A DNA stretch of 64,000 nucleotides, from contig NZ_FPAJ01000001.1 of NCBI RefSeq assembly GCF_900116285.1, positions 558,001 through 622,000 of the forward strand, in the 5' to 3' direction. The first letter of the stretch is position 1. Every line of letters begins with the position of its first letter. Both the position numbers and the translations under genes were made by a program. Shown here piece after piece: positions 1 to 7,780 of this stretch. The notes under the pieces were generated by a model, which did no database searches, had not been told where the DNA came from, and saw only the letters and a program-made list of their open reading frames with translations. This DNA is from Sulfitobacter marinus. Lineage in GTDB: Bacteria > Pseudomonadota > Alphaproteobacteria > Rhodobacterales > Rhodobacteraceae.

Positions 1-1
1 A

Positions 2-214
2 AAGCTGTTGCGTGGCAATCCATCGGGCTATTCCACCCGTCTGGCGCTGTTCTGGGCACTGCTGGCGTCTAGCCCGCTGGTGCTGTTACATGGCCTGACG
101 GCGGGGTTTATCGGGCCGGGGATTGAGTTGCAGATTGTTGGGCTTGTCTGGCTTTGTGTATTTTTATGGTTTTGGATCAGCGGCTTGCGCGTCGCTTATA
201 GGCAGTTGAAATGA
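2..214 (+). CDS. small membrane protein, partial (start outside window)
   Basis: The reading frame is open to the left edge, so only the C-terminal 70 or so residues are visible. They form two hydrophobic segments (around ALFWALLASSPLVLLHGL and IVGLVWLCVFLWFWISGL) with a short basic tail, which suggests a small inner-membrane protein. The stop codon overlaps the start of the next gene (ATGA), so the two are translationally coupled. Position before the Yip1 gene and sufS matches a small uncharacterised protein I recall from Rhodobacterales Suf operons. I cannot assign a function. Confidence 0.6.
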   Translation, partial: KLLRGNPSGYSTRLALFWALLASSPLVLLHGLTAGFIGPGIELQIVGLVWLCVFLWFWISGLRVAYRQLK

Positions 215-789
215 ATTTATCCGATCTGCGCCTATATCTGATCGAACTGGTCGTCCTGTCGCTACGTGATCCACGCAAAGCCGCCGAGCAAATCATCGGG
301 TGGCAGTTGGATCGCGATGTTCTGTGGACCGGTCTTGCACTGGCCGCTGCGGCCAACACAATTGTCTTTTCTGTCAGTGTGCTTTTGCAGCCGTCGGCAG
401 CGATGCCGCTGATCTTTACCAGCCCTCTGGCGATCTTCCTGTTGCTGGCCGGGGTGTTGGCCATCACGGTTCACGGGCTTTACTGGACCGGGCGCGCCAT
501 TGGCGGGACGGGCAGTTTGGGCGATGTACTGTCGGTTATCCTATTCCTGCAAGTGCTTAGGGTCATGGCGCAAATTGTCATATTCCTTGTCATGTTCGTG
601 GCCCCAACCCTGTCGTTTATCTTGTCACTGATCACCGGTATTTTGGGGGTGTGGATATTGGTTAATTTTATCGCCGCGGCCCATAGATTTGATAGTCTGG
701 GTCGTGCGGTGGCGACATTGCTCATTTCCATGGCCGTGATCGTGCTGGGGCTTAGCTTTCTTTTGTCCATAATCGGCATCTTCGCCTGA
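211..789 (+). CDS. Yip1-family integral membrane protein
   Basis: A 192-residue protein with about five hydrophobic segments and few charged residues outside the first 40. The arrangement (soluble N-terminus, then a five-helix bundle) fits the Yip1 family. It overlaps the upstream gene by 4 bases and ends 13 bases before sufS, so it belongs to the Suf operon transcript. In Roseobacter relatives a Yip1-like gene commonly sits directly before sufS, but no role in Fe-S assembly is established. Family assignment is by profile and context, without motif-level proof. Confidence 0.7.
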   Translation: MNLSDLRLYLIELVVLSLRDPRKAAEQIIGWQLDRDVLWTGLALAAAANTIVFSVSVLLQPSAAMPLIFTSPLAIFLLLAGVLAITVHGLYWTGRAIGGTGSLGDVLSVILFLQVLRVMAQIVIFLVMFVAPTLSFILSLITGILGVWILVNFIAAAHRFDSLGRAVATLLISMAVIVLGLSFLLSIIGIFA

Positions 790-802
790 GGAGTATCGCC
801 AA

Positions 803-2023
803 ATGTATGACGTCAATAAAATCCGCAGCGACTTTCCGATCCTGTCACGTACGGTCAATGACAAGCCGTTGGTCTATCTTGATAACGGGGCCTCTGCGCA
901 AAAGCCGCAGGTGGTAATTGACGCGATCAGTCACGCATATAGTCATGAATACTCTAATGTTCACAGGGGCTTGCATTACCTTTCTAATTTGGCGACCGAC
1001 AATTACGAATCTGTGCGCGGCATCATCGCCAAGTTTCTGAACGCGGGTGATGAGGACGAGATCGTGTTCACCTCGGGCACGACCGAGGGCATCAATCTGG
1101 TGGCTTACGGTTGGGCCATGCCCAACTTTGAGCCAGGCGACGAGATCATCCTGAGTGTGATGGAGCATCACGCGAATATCGTGCCCTGGCATTTCCTGCG
1201 TGAACGTCAGGGGGTGGTGATCAAATGGGTTGATGTGGATCCATCAGGTGCGCTTGATCCTCAGGCTGTATTGGATGCGATCACGCCCAAGACCCGGTTG
1301 ATTGCTGTGACCCACGTGTCAAACGTGCTGGGCACGGTTGTGGATGTAAAGGCGATCACCGCAGGGGCCCATGCCAAGGGGGTGCCGGTGCTGGTCGATG
1401 GGTCGCAGGCCGTCGTGCATATGCCTGTGGATGTCGCGGATATCGGCTGTGATTTCTATGCGATCACCGGGCACAAGCTCTATGGTCCGTCGGGGTCCGG
1501 TGCGATCTATATCAAGAAATCCCGCATGGCGCAGATGCGTCCGTTTCTGGGTGGCGGCGACATGATCCGCGAAGTCACCAAAGACAACGTGATTTATAAC
1601 GACGCTCCGATGAAGTTTGAGGCGGGCACACCCGGGATCGTCCAGACCATCGGCCTTGGCGTGGCGCTGAATTATATGATGGGCATCGGGATGGAGAACA
1701 TCGCCGCCCACGAGGCCAGCTTGCGCGATTATACTGTTGAGCGTCTGGCGGGCCTGAACTGGGTTCAGGTGCAGGGCACAACGCCCGACAAGGCCGCGAT
1801 ATTCAGCATTACGCTGGACGGGGCAGGGCATGCCCATGACATATCGACTATTCTGGATAAAAAGGGTGTAGCTGTGCGCGCTGGCCAGCATTGCTGTGGC
1901 CCGCTGATGCAACATCTCGGCCAGACCGCCACCTGCCGCGCGTCCTTTGGCATGTACAACACCAAGGCCGAGGTCGACACCCTGATCGAGGCGCTCGAGC
2001 TGGCGCATGACCTGTTTGCCTGA
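803..2023 (+). CDS. sufS: SufS cysteine desulfurase
   Basis: PLP-dependent cysteine desulfurase that removes sulfur from L-cysteine for Fe-S cluster assembly by the Suf system. The length (406 residues) is normal for group II desulfurases. The PLP lysine is K225 in ITGHKLYGPSG. The catalytic cysteine lies in RAGQHCCGPLMQ at residue 364, the same number as in E. coli SufS, followed by a second cysteine. A GAGGAG ribosome site precedes the ATG. It is the last visible gene of the Suf operon; the usual downstream sufT/iscA-type genes are absent and a tRNA follows instead. Confidence 0.96.
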   Translation: MYDVNKIRSDFPILSRTVNDKPLVYLDNGASAQKPQVVIDAISHAYSHEYSNVHRGLHYLSNLATDNYESVRGIIAKFLNAGDEDEIVFTSGTTEGINLVAYGWAMPNFEPGDEIILSVMEHHANIVPWHFLRERQGVVIKWVDVDPSGALDPQAVLDAITPKTRLIAVTHVSNVLGTVVDVKAITAGAHAKGVPVLVDGSQAVVHMPVDVADIGCDFYAITGHKLYGPSGSGAIYIKKSRMAQMRPFLGGGDMIREVTKDNVIYNDAPMKFEAGTPGIVQTIGLGVALNYMMGIGMENIAAHEASLRDYTVERLAGLNWVQVQGTTPDKAAIFSITLDGAGHAHDISTILDKKGVAVRAGQHCCGPLMQHLGQTATCRASFGMYNTKAEVDTLIEALELAHDLFA

Positions 2024-2110
2024 TGTGAAACGGTTTTGGGCCAACGGGCTTGAATTGGCTTGATTTTGTAATTGCAGGAGGCGGCCTGCCTAGCTATACC
2101 GCCCCTAGAC

Positions 2111-2187
2111 GGACCCATAGCTCAGCTGGATAGAGCGCTGCCCTCCGAAGGCAGAGGTCGCAGGTTCGAATCCTGCTGGGTTCACCA
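2111..2187 (+). tRNA. tRNA-Arg (CCG)
   Basis: 77 nt cloverleaf. The 7-bp acceptor stem pairs 2111-2117 with 2177-2183, followed by discriminator A and an encoded CCA. The anticodon stem CTGCC/GGCAG holds loop CTCCGAA, giving anticodon CCG. The T loop contains GGTTCGAATCC. It lies between sufS and a lower-GC sensor kinase gene; I found no second copy of its 3' end to indicate an integration site. Confidence 0.97.
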
Positions 2188-2198
2188 TTTTCTCGATA

Positions 2199-2210
2199 TT
2201 ATGTGCGATC
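2199..2210. repeat. 12-bp direct repeat, left copy
   Basis: TTATGTGCGATC occurs here, overlapping the stop codon of the sensor kinase gene, and again at 4591-4602 just upstream of the same gene. The pair brackets the kinase gene. Confidence 0.5.
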
Positions 2211-4547
2211 GGCCTTTCTGGGGTCTTTCTTGTTAACCATCGACAGCCCCTTATTGACCGCCCGCACCAGATCCTCACGTCGAACGGGCTTCATAAGCCG
2301 TATATCTTCTGGTCTGAGACCATTGCCGTGGACTGTCGCCTCGCTCGCGTAGCCCGACATGAACACGACAGGGAGGTCGGGCCGTAATTTTCGCAGTGCT
2401 TTTGCAAGAGTTGTTCCCTGTAGCTCCCCCGGCATGACAATATCTGTGAGCAGCAAGTCGATCTTGGGCTCAGAGGTGAAAATCTTGAAGGCGGCATCAC
2501 CCGAGGTCGCCTGAATGACGCGATAGCCAAGTTTCGTCAGCGTCGTCCGAATAGCCGTCAAAACGTCTACATTATCCTCAACCAATAAGATGGTAGGGCT
2601 GCTTTCTGCATTGACCTGAAATACTGGGTCTTGAGGTGTCTGCACGTCGACCTTGGCGACTTCGGAGGCTCTGAAATATAGCTTGAACGTGGTGCCAACC
2701 CCCAACTCAGAGTAAACCCGAACCATGCCTTTGGATTGCGTCATGAACCCTTCAATCATCGAGAGCCCCAACCCAGACCCAGAACCAACAGGCTTGGTTG
2801 TGAAAAAGGGCTCGAAGACGTGCTTCAGGTTTTCGGTTGAGATGCCTTCACCAGTATCACTGATGGCGACAAGCACATACTGACCGGGATCGACCTCTTC
2901 ATCGTATAATTCAACATAGTCATCATCAACGATGACATTCATCGTCTCGATCGTCAGCTGTCCACCGTCAGGCATCGCGTCACGCGCATTCAAAATGAGG
3001 TTCAGAATACCAGCTTCTGCAGAGCTTGCATCGACCTCCGTTTCCCAAAGCTCCTCCAAAAAAGAGGTTTTGACGTCAATGTTTGAGGGTAGCGTACGCC
3101 CGATCCAGTTTTTCATGTTTCGTATAAGGCCGTTAAGATCAACCGTCGTGGGTTCCAGCTGTGCCTTCCTTGCAAAGCTCAACATGTTTCGCGTCAATTC
3201 AGCGCCCCGCAACGTCGAGGTGATGCTGTTTTTCAAAAGTTCCTTTTGATCCGCATCGGTAATCTCATCTTGAAGAAGCTCAAGATTTCCCAAGATCACG
3301 GCGAGAAGATTGTTGAAATCATGTGCAACACCGCCTGTTAGATTGCCAATGGCGTCCATTTTTTGACTTTTGAAGAGCTGTTCTTGGAGCCGCGTTGTGT
3401 CTGTGATGTCTTGGCTAACGACCTCGTAAAGGTCACCATCTTCATCTGATACGTCGATCGGTGAGAAGATTTTTCGGAGCGTGCGAACGTCCCCATCGGG
3501 CATCACATACCGCAACTCACTGATCGCAGGTTGCATTCCGAAAACGGTGTTACGATACACTTTGGCTTTCTGGCGGTCGTCAGGGTGAACGATCTTTCCG
3601 ATCATACCTTCATCAATATCAAGCGACAAAATATCGTCGACCTTCAGCCCGTGCATTTTTGCATAGGCTACATCGCAGTCCACAATCTTACCTGTTTTTC
3701 TATTGGAAACGCCGTAACCAAGCCCGGCAAGTTCAGCCGAATGCGCAATTCGCGAGTTCGTCCGGCTTAGCTGCTCATCTTTCTGTGCGATGCTTTTTAT
3801 GATGTCGCTGCTTGACCTAAGCAGCGTGCCCCAATTGAAAACGTTCTGTTTCAAGTATTCTGAAAATCGCGTTGGAGAGATCACATAGAAGGTCAAAATT
3901 GCCATACTATACGCGGTAGCGGTCAGCAGCTTGCCTGTCAGGCCGCCCGCTACCATCGCAATAACATCTTTCGACGTGCCGAAAGCGATAAGAGGAAATG
4001 CAATGCCATCTAGGCAAAGAATCGCAATGAATACGATTAGGTAGGCGATCAATCCTAAAATCGGTGACTGCGTGGCCCGCTTTATCAACTCAAAGAGATA
4101 GAGCATGATCCCCAATGCCAGAACGATCAAAGTGCCACCCAAAATGATGAACGGGATTGATGTTGCAAACAGCGCGGCAGATGTATTGTGAGGGTTAAGG
4201 GTGTCCGGAGAGGACAGGGTATCTGCGACCACGATCATCAGTAATATGTTGAATACATTCACTGCGACGACGAGGAAAACGATCCGTCGCAATACGAATA
4301 TGTCGCGCTCTACCAGCACGAACAAAACCGAGGTCATCATGAGCGCGCCATATGCGAGGTTCCCGCCACTGACGACAATTCCGTCCGCGATAGGCAGTGA
4401 ATACAAGTTCCCCAAAAAACCACCAATGACCAAGATGATCGATAGATAGGCGTAGAAGAACACTGCGCGATATGGCTTGGGTAAGAACGTTATTACCAAC
4501 GCAAACCCGGAGAATAAGCACACGTGTATTGCAAATGGGAAAATCAA
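2199..4547 (-). CDS. membrane hybrid sensor histidine kinase/response regulator
   Basis: A 782-residue hybrid kinase. Residues 1-225 form about seven transmembrane helices with short loops, so sensing is probably membrane-based. A PAS domain follows at about 265-385 (HPDDR, DITDTT). HisKA has the H-box GGVAHDFNNLLA with H409, then HATPase motifs (NLILNARDAMPDGG, SDTGEGI, GSGSGLGLSM) and a C-terminal receiver domain (LLLTDIVMPGELQG). A soluble response output is missing, so phosphate may pass to an unlinked phosphotransfer protein. By eye its GC content is lower than its neighbours, and it lies next to a tRNA gene, which suggests acquisition. The membrane part loosely recalls the YhhQ/VUT fold, but this is unsure. 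Signal and target are unknown. Confidence 0.88.
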   Translation of the reverse strand: MIFPFAIHVCLFSGFALVITFLPKPYRAVFFYAYLSIILVIGGFLGNLYSLPIADGIVVSGGNLAYGALMMTSVLFVLVERDIFVLRRIVFLVVAVNVFNILLMIVVADTLSSPDTLNPHNTSAALFATSIPFIILGGTLIVLALGIMLYLFELIKRATQSPILGLIAYLIVFIAILCLDGIAFPLIAFGTSKDVIAMVAGGLTGKLLTATAYSMAILTFYVISPTRFSEYLKQNVFNWGTLLRSSSDIIKSIAQKDEQLSRTNSRIAHSAELAGLGYGVSNRKTGKIVDCDVAYAKMHGLKVDDILSLDIDEGMIGKIVHPDDRQKAKVYRNTVFGMQPAISELRYVMPDGDVRTLRKIFSPIDVSDEDGDLYEVVSQDITDTTRLQEQLFKSQKMDAIGNLTGGVAHDFNNLLAVILGNLELLQDEITDADQKELLKNSITSTLRGAELTRNMLSFARKAQLEPTTVDLNGLIRNMKNWIGRTLPSNIDVKTSFLEELWETEVDASSAEAGILNLILNARDAMPDGGQLTIETMNVIVDDDYVELYDEEVDPGQYVLVAISDTGEGISTENLKHVFEPFFTTKPVGSGSGLGLSMIEGFMTQSKGMVRVYSELGVGTTFKLYFRASEVAKVDVQTPQDPVFQVNAESSPTILLVEDNVDVLTAIRTTLTKLGYRVIQATSGDAAFKIFTSEPKIDLLLTDIVMPGELQGTTLAKALRKLRPDLPVVFMSGYASEATVHGNGLRPEDIRLMKPVRREDLVRAVNKGLSMVNKKDPRKADRT

Positions 4548-4765
4548 ATTGCTTCCTATCGTTTGACTAGGCCACCAACTCTATCACAAGTTATGTGCGA
4601 TCAGCTATAGGTAGAGCATTTGATGATTTAGGTTGTATTGCAAGGCTATTTGGTTTTTGAGATATGCCGTACCGGTTAAGTTTTCGTTAAGCTTCTTTTG
4701 GCTCAATTGTTTTAAACCACGGATTATTCGGACATGGCAGCGCGACACACGATGGTTGCACCCCC
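4548..4765. other. AT-rich intergenic region upstream of the sensor kinase
   Basis: No convincing gene. It should hold the promoter of the minus-strand kinase and contains the right copy of the 12-bp repeat (4591-4602). It ends where the decayed methyltransferase 3' end begins. Confidence 0.5.
4591..4602. repeat. 12-bp direct repeat, right copy
   Basis: TTATGTGCGATC, identical to 2199-2210. Confidence 0.5.
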
Positions 4766-4853
4766 GATGAAAATCCCCGAAAGACCATCGTCCATCAGGG
4801 GTTTCCTAAATCAACTCACCGTAGGAGATCTTACCCTCGGCGGCTTCCACCTT
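4766..4853 (-). pseudogene. remnant of a corrinoid methyltransferase 3' end with terminator
   Basis: About 88 bases align with 6611-6699 in the same orientation with roughly 8 mismatches and one indel by my count. In the frame of the intact methyltransferase this copy still reads GGSRRG followed by TAA at 4833-4831, against GGRRRG and TAA in the intact gene. The 3' untranslated part and the AAATCCCC/GGGGTTT hairpin terminator (about 4770-4803) are also kept. Homology stops a few bases short of the acetyltransferase stop codon at 4860. It marks the left boundary of an inserted segment. Confidence 0.8.
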
Positions 4854-4859
4854 GTTGGT

Positions 4860-5417
4860 TTACTCGATCAGTGAAATTTTGAACTCCAGCTTCTCGTGCC
4901 CCCCAAGAGATCTCTCAGCGGTATAGGACCTTGCCAAAGTACCGCCTGCTTTTTCAATAACCCTCACAGACGCAGGGTTGTCAGGGCTGGTGGTAACTAC
5001 AACGTGCTTCAGTCCGACAGCCTTCGCATCGGGGAGAATTGCAACAAGCGCGGCAGACGCGAGCCCTTCCCCTTGTCTCCAGGGCACGACGGCATACCCG
5101 ATGTGACCCGAACAAGTGGGAGGCAACTCTTCTGTCCCGGGTTTCCATCGCAAGCTTATGTGACCGCAAAATTCAGCATCCCATATCCATCGACGGATAC
5201 TGGGCAAGCGCGGCACTTTCGAACCGTCTGGCAGTGTAATCGGTCCGGCCTTTGCGGTCGGATCATCGAGATTTGAGACAAATAACCCGGCGTCTTTTGA
5301 AATGTTGGCTATCTGTTCTTGGGCCGCTTCGGACCGCAGGTTGTCTGGCGACCAGCCTCTGCGCAGAGCCGAAACATAAGCGGGAATGCGTTCAATGCTT
5401 GGCTTGAGAAGTATCAT
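4860..5417 (-). CDS. GNAT-family N-acetyltransferase
   Basis: A 185-residue acetyl-CoA-dependent N-acetyltransferase of the RimJ/RimL-like type. The acetyl-CoA loop reads GYAVVPWRQGEGLASAAL, and the C-terminal NPASVRVIEKAGG helix is typical of the family. I chose the ATG at 5417; an upstream TTG at 5432 is possible, and neither has a strong ribosome site. The substrate cannot be read from sequence. With the opposite-strand serine hydrolase it makes up cargo bracketed by the duplicated methyltransferase 3' end. Its GC content looks lower than that of the core genes. Confidence 0.88.
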   Translation of the reverse strand: MILLKPSIERIPAYVSALRRGWSPDNLRSEAAQEQIANISKDAGLFVSNLDDPTAKAGPITLPDGSKVPRLPSIRRWIWDAEFCGHISLRWKPGTEELPPTCSGHIGYAVVPWRQGEGLASAALVAILPDAKAVGLKHVVVTTSPDNPASVRVIEKAGGTLARSYTAERSLGGHEKLEFKISLIE

Positions 5418-5548
5418 TTGATTGTTCCGCAACTAAGTCCTCTAGGAGTGGACATTTACTTAGGCAGAGACAGTTAGCAAGACGCAGTTCCCGCGCCGCC
5501 ATTCACCACCTTCCAAAAACCACCGTTTGTTGGATGGTTTGCCGAACC

Positions 5549-5577
5549 GGACTTTCGGTCATCTACGGCGAAAGTCC
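5549..5577. other. inverted repeat between acetyltransferase and serine hydrolase
   Basis: Perfect 9-bp arms GGACTTTCG and CGAAAGTCC separated by 11 bases, in the divergent region between two promoters. It could be an operator or part of a transcript hairpin. There is no T run. Confidence 0.35.
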
Positions 5578-5603
5578 GAAAGGTCCCGCAAAAGCGATTA
5601 TCG

Positions 5604-6560
5604 ATGCGTCACGCAGCTAACGGCCGCTTCGAGCCCCACATTGACATTTTTACCCAAAGACCAAACACATCACATATGAGAACCGAAAACACATGCTCCC
5701 ATTGGATCAGCTCTTCCGGAAATGAAGGCAGCAGAGGGTCTCAGTCAGCCATATTTCCTTACTGGAGTTTCACTAAAACGACGATTGCGATTTGCGCACT
5801 GAAGTTGTGCGAAGATTCCGTGTTAGATTTGGATGCGCCAATTAAAGGCGCTGCCTATACATGTCGTCAACTTCTAGCGCATACATCCGGCCTGCCAGAC
5901 TATGGCCAATTTCCGGAATACGGACGAGCAGTGCGCGCACATGAAGCTCCTTGGTCCCGCGAAAAAATGCTGGATTTGTCTTTGTCCAAAGGGATGCTAT
6001 TCGAGCCGGAACAAGGGTGGTCTTATTCAAACATTGGCTACATGTTTGTCCGGGACATGATCGAAGATGCAACCGGGCAATCGCTTGGGCAGGTTGTTTC
6101 TTCCATGATCTGTAGGCCTTTGCACCTCGATAGCATTGAGTTTGCAGATACGCGTGAGCAGTTTACAAAACTACATTGGCGCGCGGCTGCAAATTACGAT
6201 CCTCTCTGGGTGTACCATGGTTGTCTTATTGGCAATGCGGCTGATGCCGCGCGCCTGCTTCACGGTTTGTTCTCAGGTGACCTGTTGCGGCGCGATACTC
6301 TGAGACTGATGATTGACACAAAGCTGCTTGGTGGCCCACTGCCCGGTCGGCCGTGGTCCCAATGCGGATACGCTCTGGGGCTTATGTCGGGGTCCATTGA
6401 TGGTATCGGCCGTTCAATTGGCCACTCTGGAGCCGGACCGTTTTGCGTCAATGCCGTTTATCATTTTCCAGATGTAGATGACCCAATTACGGTTGCTAGT
6501 TTCACGGGTGGCATTGATGAGGGCAAAGCAGAGTTCGCAGCTGTAGCGCTCGTCCGATGA
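5604..6560 (+). CDS. serine hydrolase, class C beta-lactamase-like
   Basis: A beta-lactamase/DD-peptidase-fold serine hydrolase of 318 residues. The nucleophile motif is S55-F-T-K58, the second motif is Y141-S-N, and GHSGAG near the C-terminus takes the KTG/HSG place. No clear signal peptide is seen, unlike true AmpC enzymes, so it may be an esterase or peptidase in the cytoplasm. An internal ATG at 5676 is an alternative start that would leave about 294 residues; neither start has a good ribosome site. It is a cargo gene of the 4766-6699 segment. Confidence 0.8.
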   Translation: MRHAANGRFEPHIDIFTQRPNTSHMRTENTCSHWISSSGNEGSRGSQSAIFPYWSFTKTTIAICALKLCEDSVLDLDAPIKGAAYTCRQLLAHTSGLPDYGQFPEYGRAVRAHEAPWSREKMLDLSLSKGMLFEPEQGWSYSNIGYMFVRDMIEDATGQSLGQVVSSMICRPLHLDSIEFADTREQFTKLHWRAAANYDPLWVYHGCLIGNAADAARLLHGLFSGDLLRRDTLRLMIDTKLLGGPLPGRPWSQCGYALGLMSGSIDGIGRSIGHSGAGPFCVNAVYHFPDVDDPITVASFTGGIDEGKAEFAAVALVR

Positions 6561-6610
6561 ATGGCAGTAGTGTCCCGCAATGCGGACAACCGCATATTGC
6601 CAATAACCTC

Positions 6611-6699
6611 GATGAAAACCCCCCGAAAGACCATGGTCCATCAGGGGTTTCCTAAATCAAATCACCGGATGAAATCTTACCCGCGGCGGCGTCCACCTT
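6611..6699. repeat. direct repeat partner: intact methyltransferase 3' end
   Basis: Comprises the last codons of the methyltransferase, its stop codon, the 3' untranslated region and the terminator. A diverged copy lies at 4766-4853. The two copies enclose about 1.75 kb of cargo. Confidence 0.8.
6615..6650 (-). terminator. terminator of the C1-methyltransferase operon
   Basis: Read on the minus strand, AAACCCC (6650-6644) pairs with GGGGTTT (6622-6616), with an inner GACCATGGTC palindrome, and ends in a short T run. It lies 27 bases after the methyltransferase stop codon. Confidence 0.7.
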
Positions 6700-7756
6700 T
6701 GCGACCAGCACGGCCGCGGCCTTCTTGGCCGGCTTTGGGGGCGACTTTGTTGAACTTGATCCATTCGGTGCCGTTCGGGTCACGGTCATAAAGGAAGTTG
6801 GCGGCGCGGATGGCTTCCATTTCCTTGCCCGGGGTCGCTTTGGTCGATCCCAGACCGAACAGCGTGACGAATGTTTCGTCGTCGATGCCATCGGGCAGGA
6901 TAATGCCTGCCGCCGTGACCAGTGCCTTGTGTTCCGCGATTTTCGTTTGGTTCACGGGCAGGGTGATCGGGTTCATGATCGCCGACGTCATACCAGCGCC
7001 CATGGCCATTGGCAGGAACGCGTTGTTGATGCCGTGACGGTTGGGTAGGCCAAAGCTGATATTGGACGCGCCGCAGGTGGTGTTGACGCCCAACTCCTCG
7101 CGCAGGCGGCGCACAAGGGTAAAGACCTGATGGCCTGCAGTCGCCATCGCACCGATGGGCATGACCAGCGGGTCAACCACGATGTCATGGGCGGGAATGC
7201 CGAAATCAGCGGCGCGTTCCACGATCTTTTTGGCGACGTTGAAGCGCACATCGGGGTCTTCGGAAATGCCGGTGTCATCGTTGGAAATCGCCACGACCGG
7301 CACGTTGTATTTCTTGACCAGCGGCAGCACCAGCTCAAGGCGTTCTTCCTCTCCGGTGACGGAGTTCAACAGCGGGCGCCCTTCGGCAGCGGCCAGACCA
7401 TTTTCCAGCGCGCCGGGAACCGAGCTGTCGATGCACAGCGGAATATCGACCACGCGCTGCACGACTTCGATCAGCTGACGCATCAATGTGGGTTCAACAA
7501 AGTTATTATCCGCATAGCGGGGGTCTTCGGCCATTTTGTTCGAGAAGACGGCACCCGAATTCACGTCCAAGATATTCGCACCCGCCGCTGCCTGCGCAAT
7601 GGCGTCTGCCTCGACGCGGCTGAAATCGTCGCGCTCCAGCTCTTCGGCCAGGATCTTGCGGCCCGTGGGGTTAATGCGTTCTCCAATAACGCAGAAGGGC
7701 TCGTCAAAGCCGATGATCGCTGTTTTGGTTTTGGATTCGACGACGGTTCTGGTCAT
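6677..7756 (-). CDS. methyltetrahydrofolate:corrinoid methyltransferase (pterin-binding)
   Basis: A 359-residue pterin-binding-domain methyltransferase that should move a methyl group between tetrahydrofolate and a corrinoid protein, as MtgA/AcsE-type enzymes do. Visible family features are VIGERINPTGR at the N-terminus, ILDVNSGA, IDSSVPGALE, VAISNDDTGI, VVDPLVMPIGAM and TTCGASNISFGLPNRHG. The C-terminus is an Arg/Gly-rich tail ending GGRRRG. The MTHFR-like gene lies 24 bases upstream, so both are probably cotranscribed. The cognate corrinoid protein and substrate methyltransferase are not in this window. The 3' end is duplicated at 4766-4853. Confidence 0.9.
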   Translation of the reverse strand: MTRTVVESKTKTAIIGFDEPFCVIGERINPTGRKILAEELERDDFSRVEADAIAQAAAGANILDVNSGAVFSNKMAEDPRYADNNFVEPTLMRQLIEVVQRVVDIPLCIDSSVPGALENGLAAAEGRPLLNSVTGEEERLELVLPLVKKYNVPVVAISNDDTGISEDPDVRFNVAKKIVERAADFGIPAHDIVVDPLVMPIGAMATAGHQVFTLVRRLREELGVNTTCGASNISFGLPNRHGINNAFLPMAMGAGMTSAIMNPITLPVNQTKIAEHKALVTAAGIILPDGIDDETFVTLFGLGSTKATPGKEMEAIRAANFLYDRDPNGTEWIKFNKVAPKAGQEGRGRAGRKGGRRRG

Positions 7757-7780
7757 GGTGTTTCTTTCAGTTAAACGCGT

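Noticed and set aside
2111..6610. Classical tRNA-Arg integrated island
   Set aside because: No integrase and no second copy of the tRNA 3' end was found between 2188 and 6700.
6652..6891. A second frame ending KVDAAAGKISSGDLI over the methyltransferase 3' end, with a similar end (KVEAAEGKISYGELI) in the repeat at 4766
   Set aside because: It first suggested a frameshifted C-terminus. The normal frame also keeps its stop codon and GGxRRG end in both copies, so the ordinary reading explains the data and the other frame runs through the 3' untranslated region.
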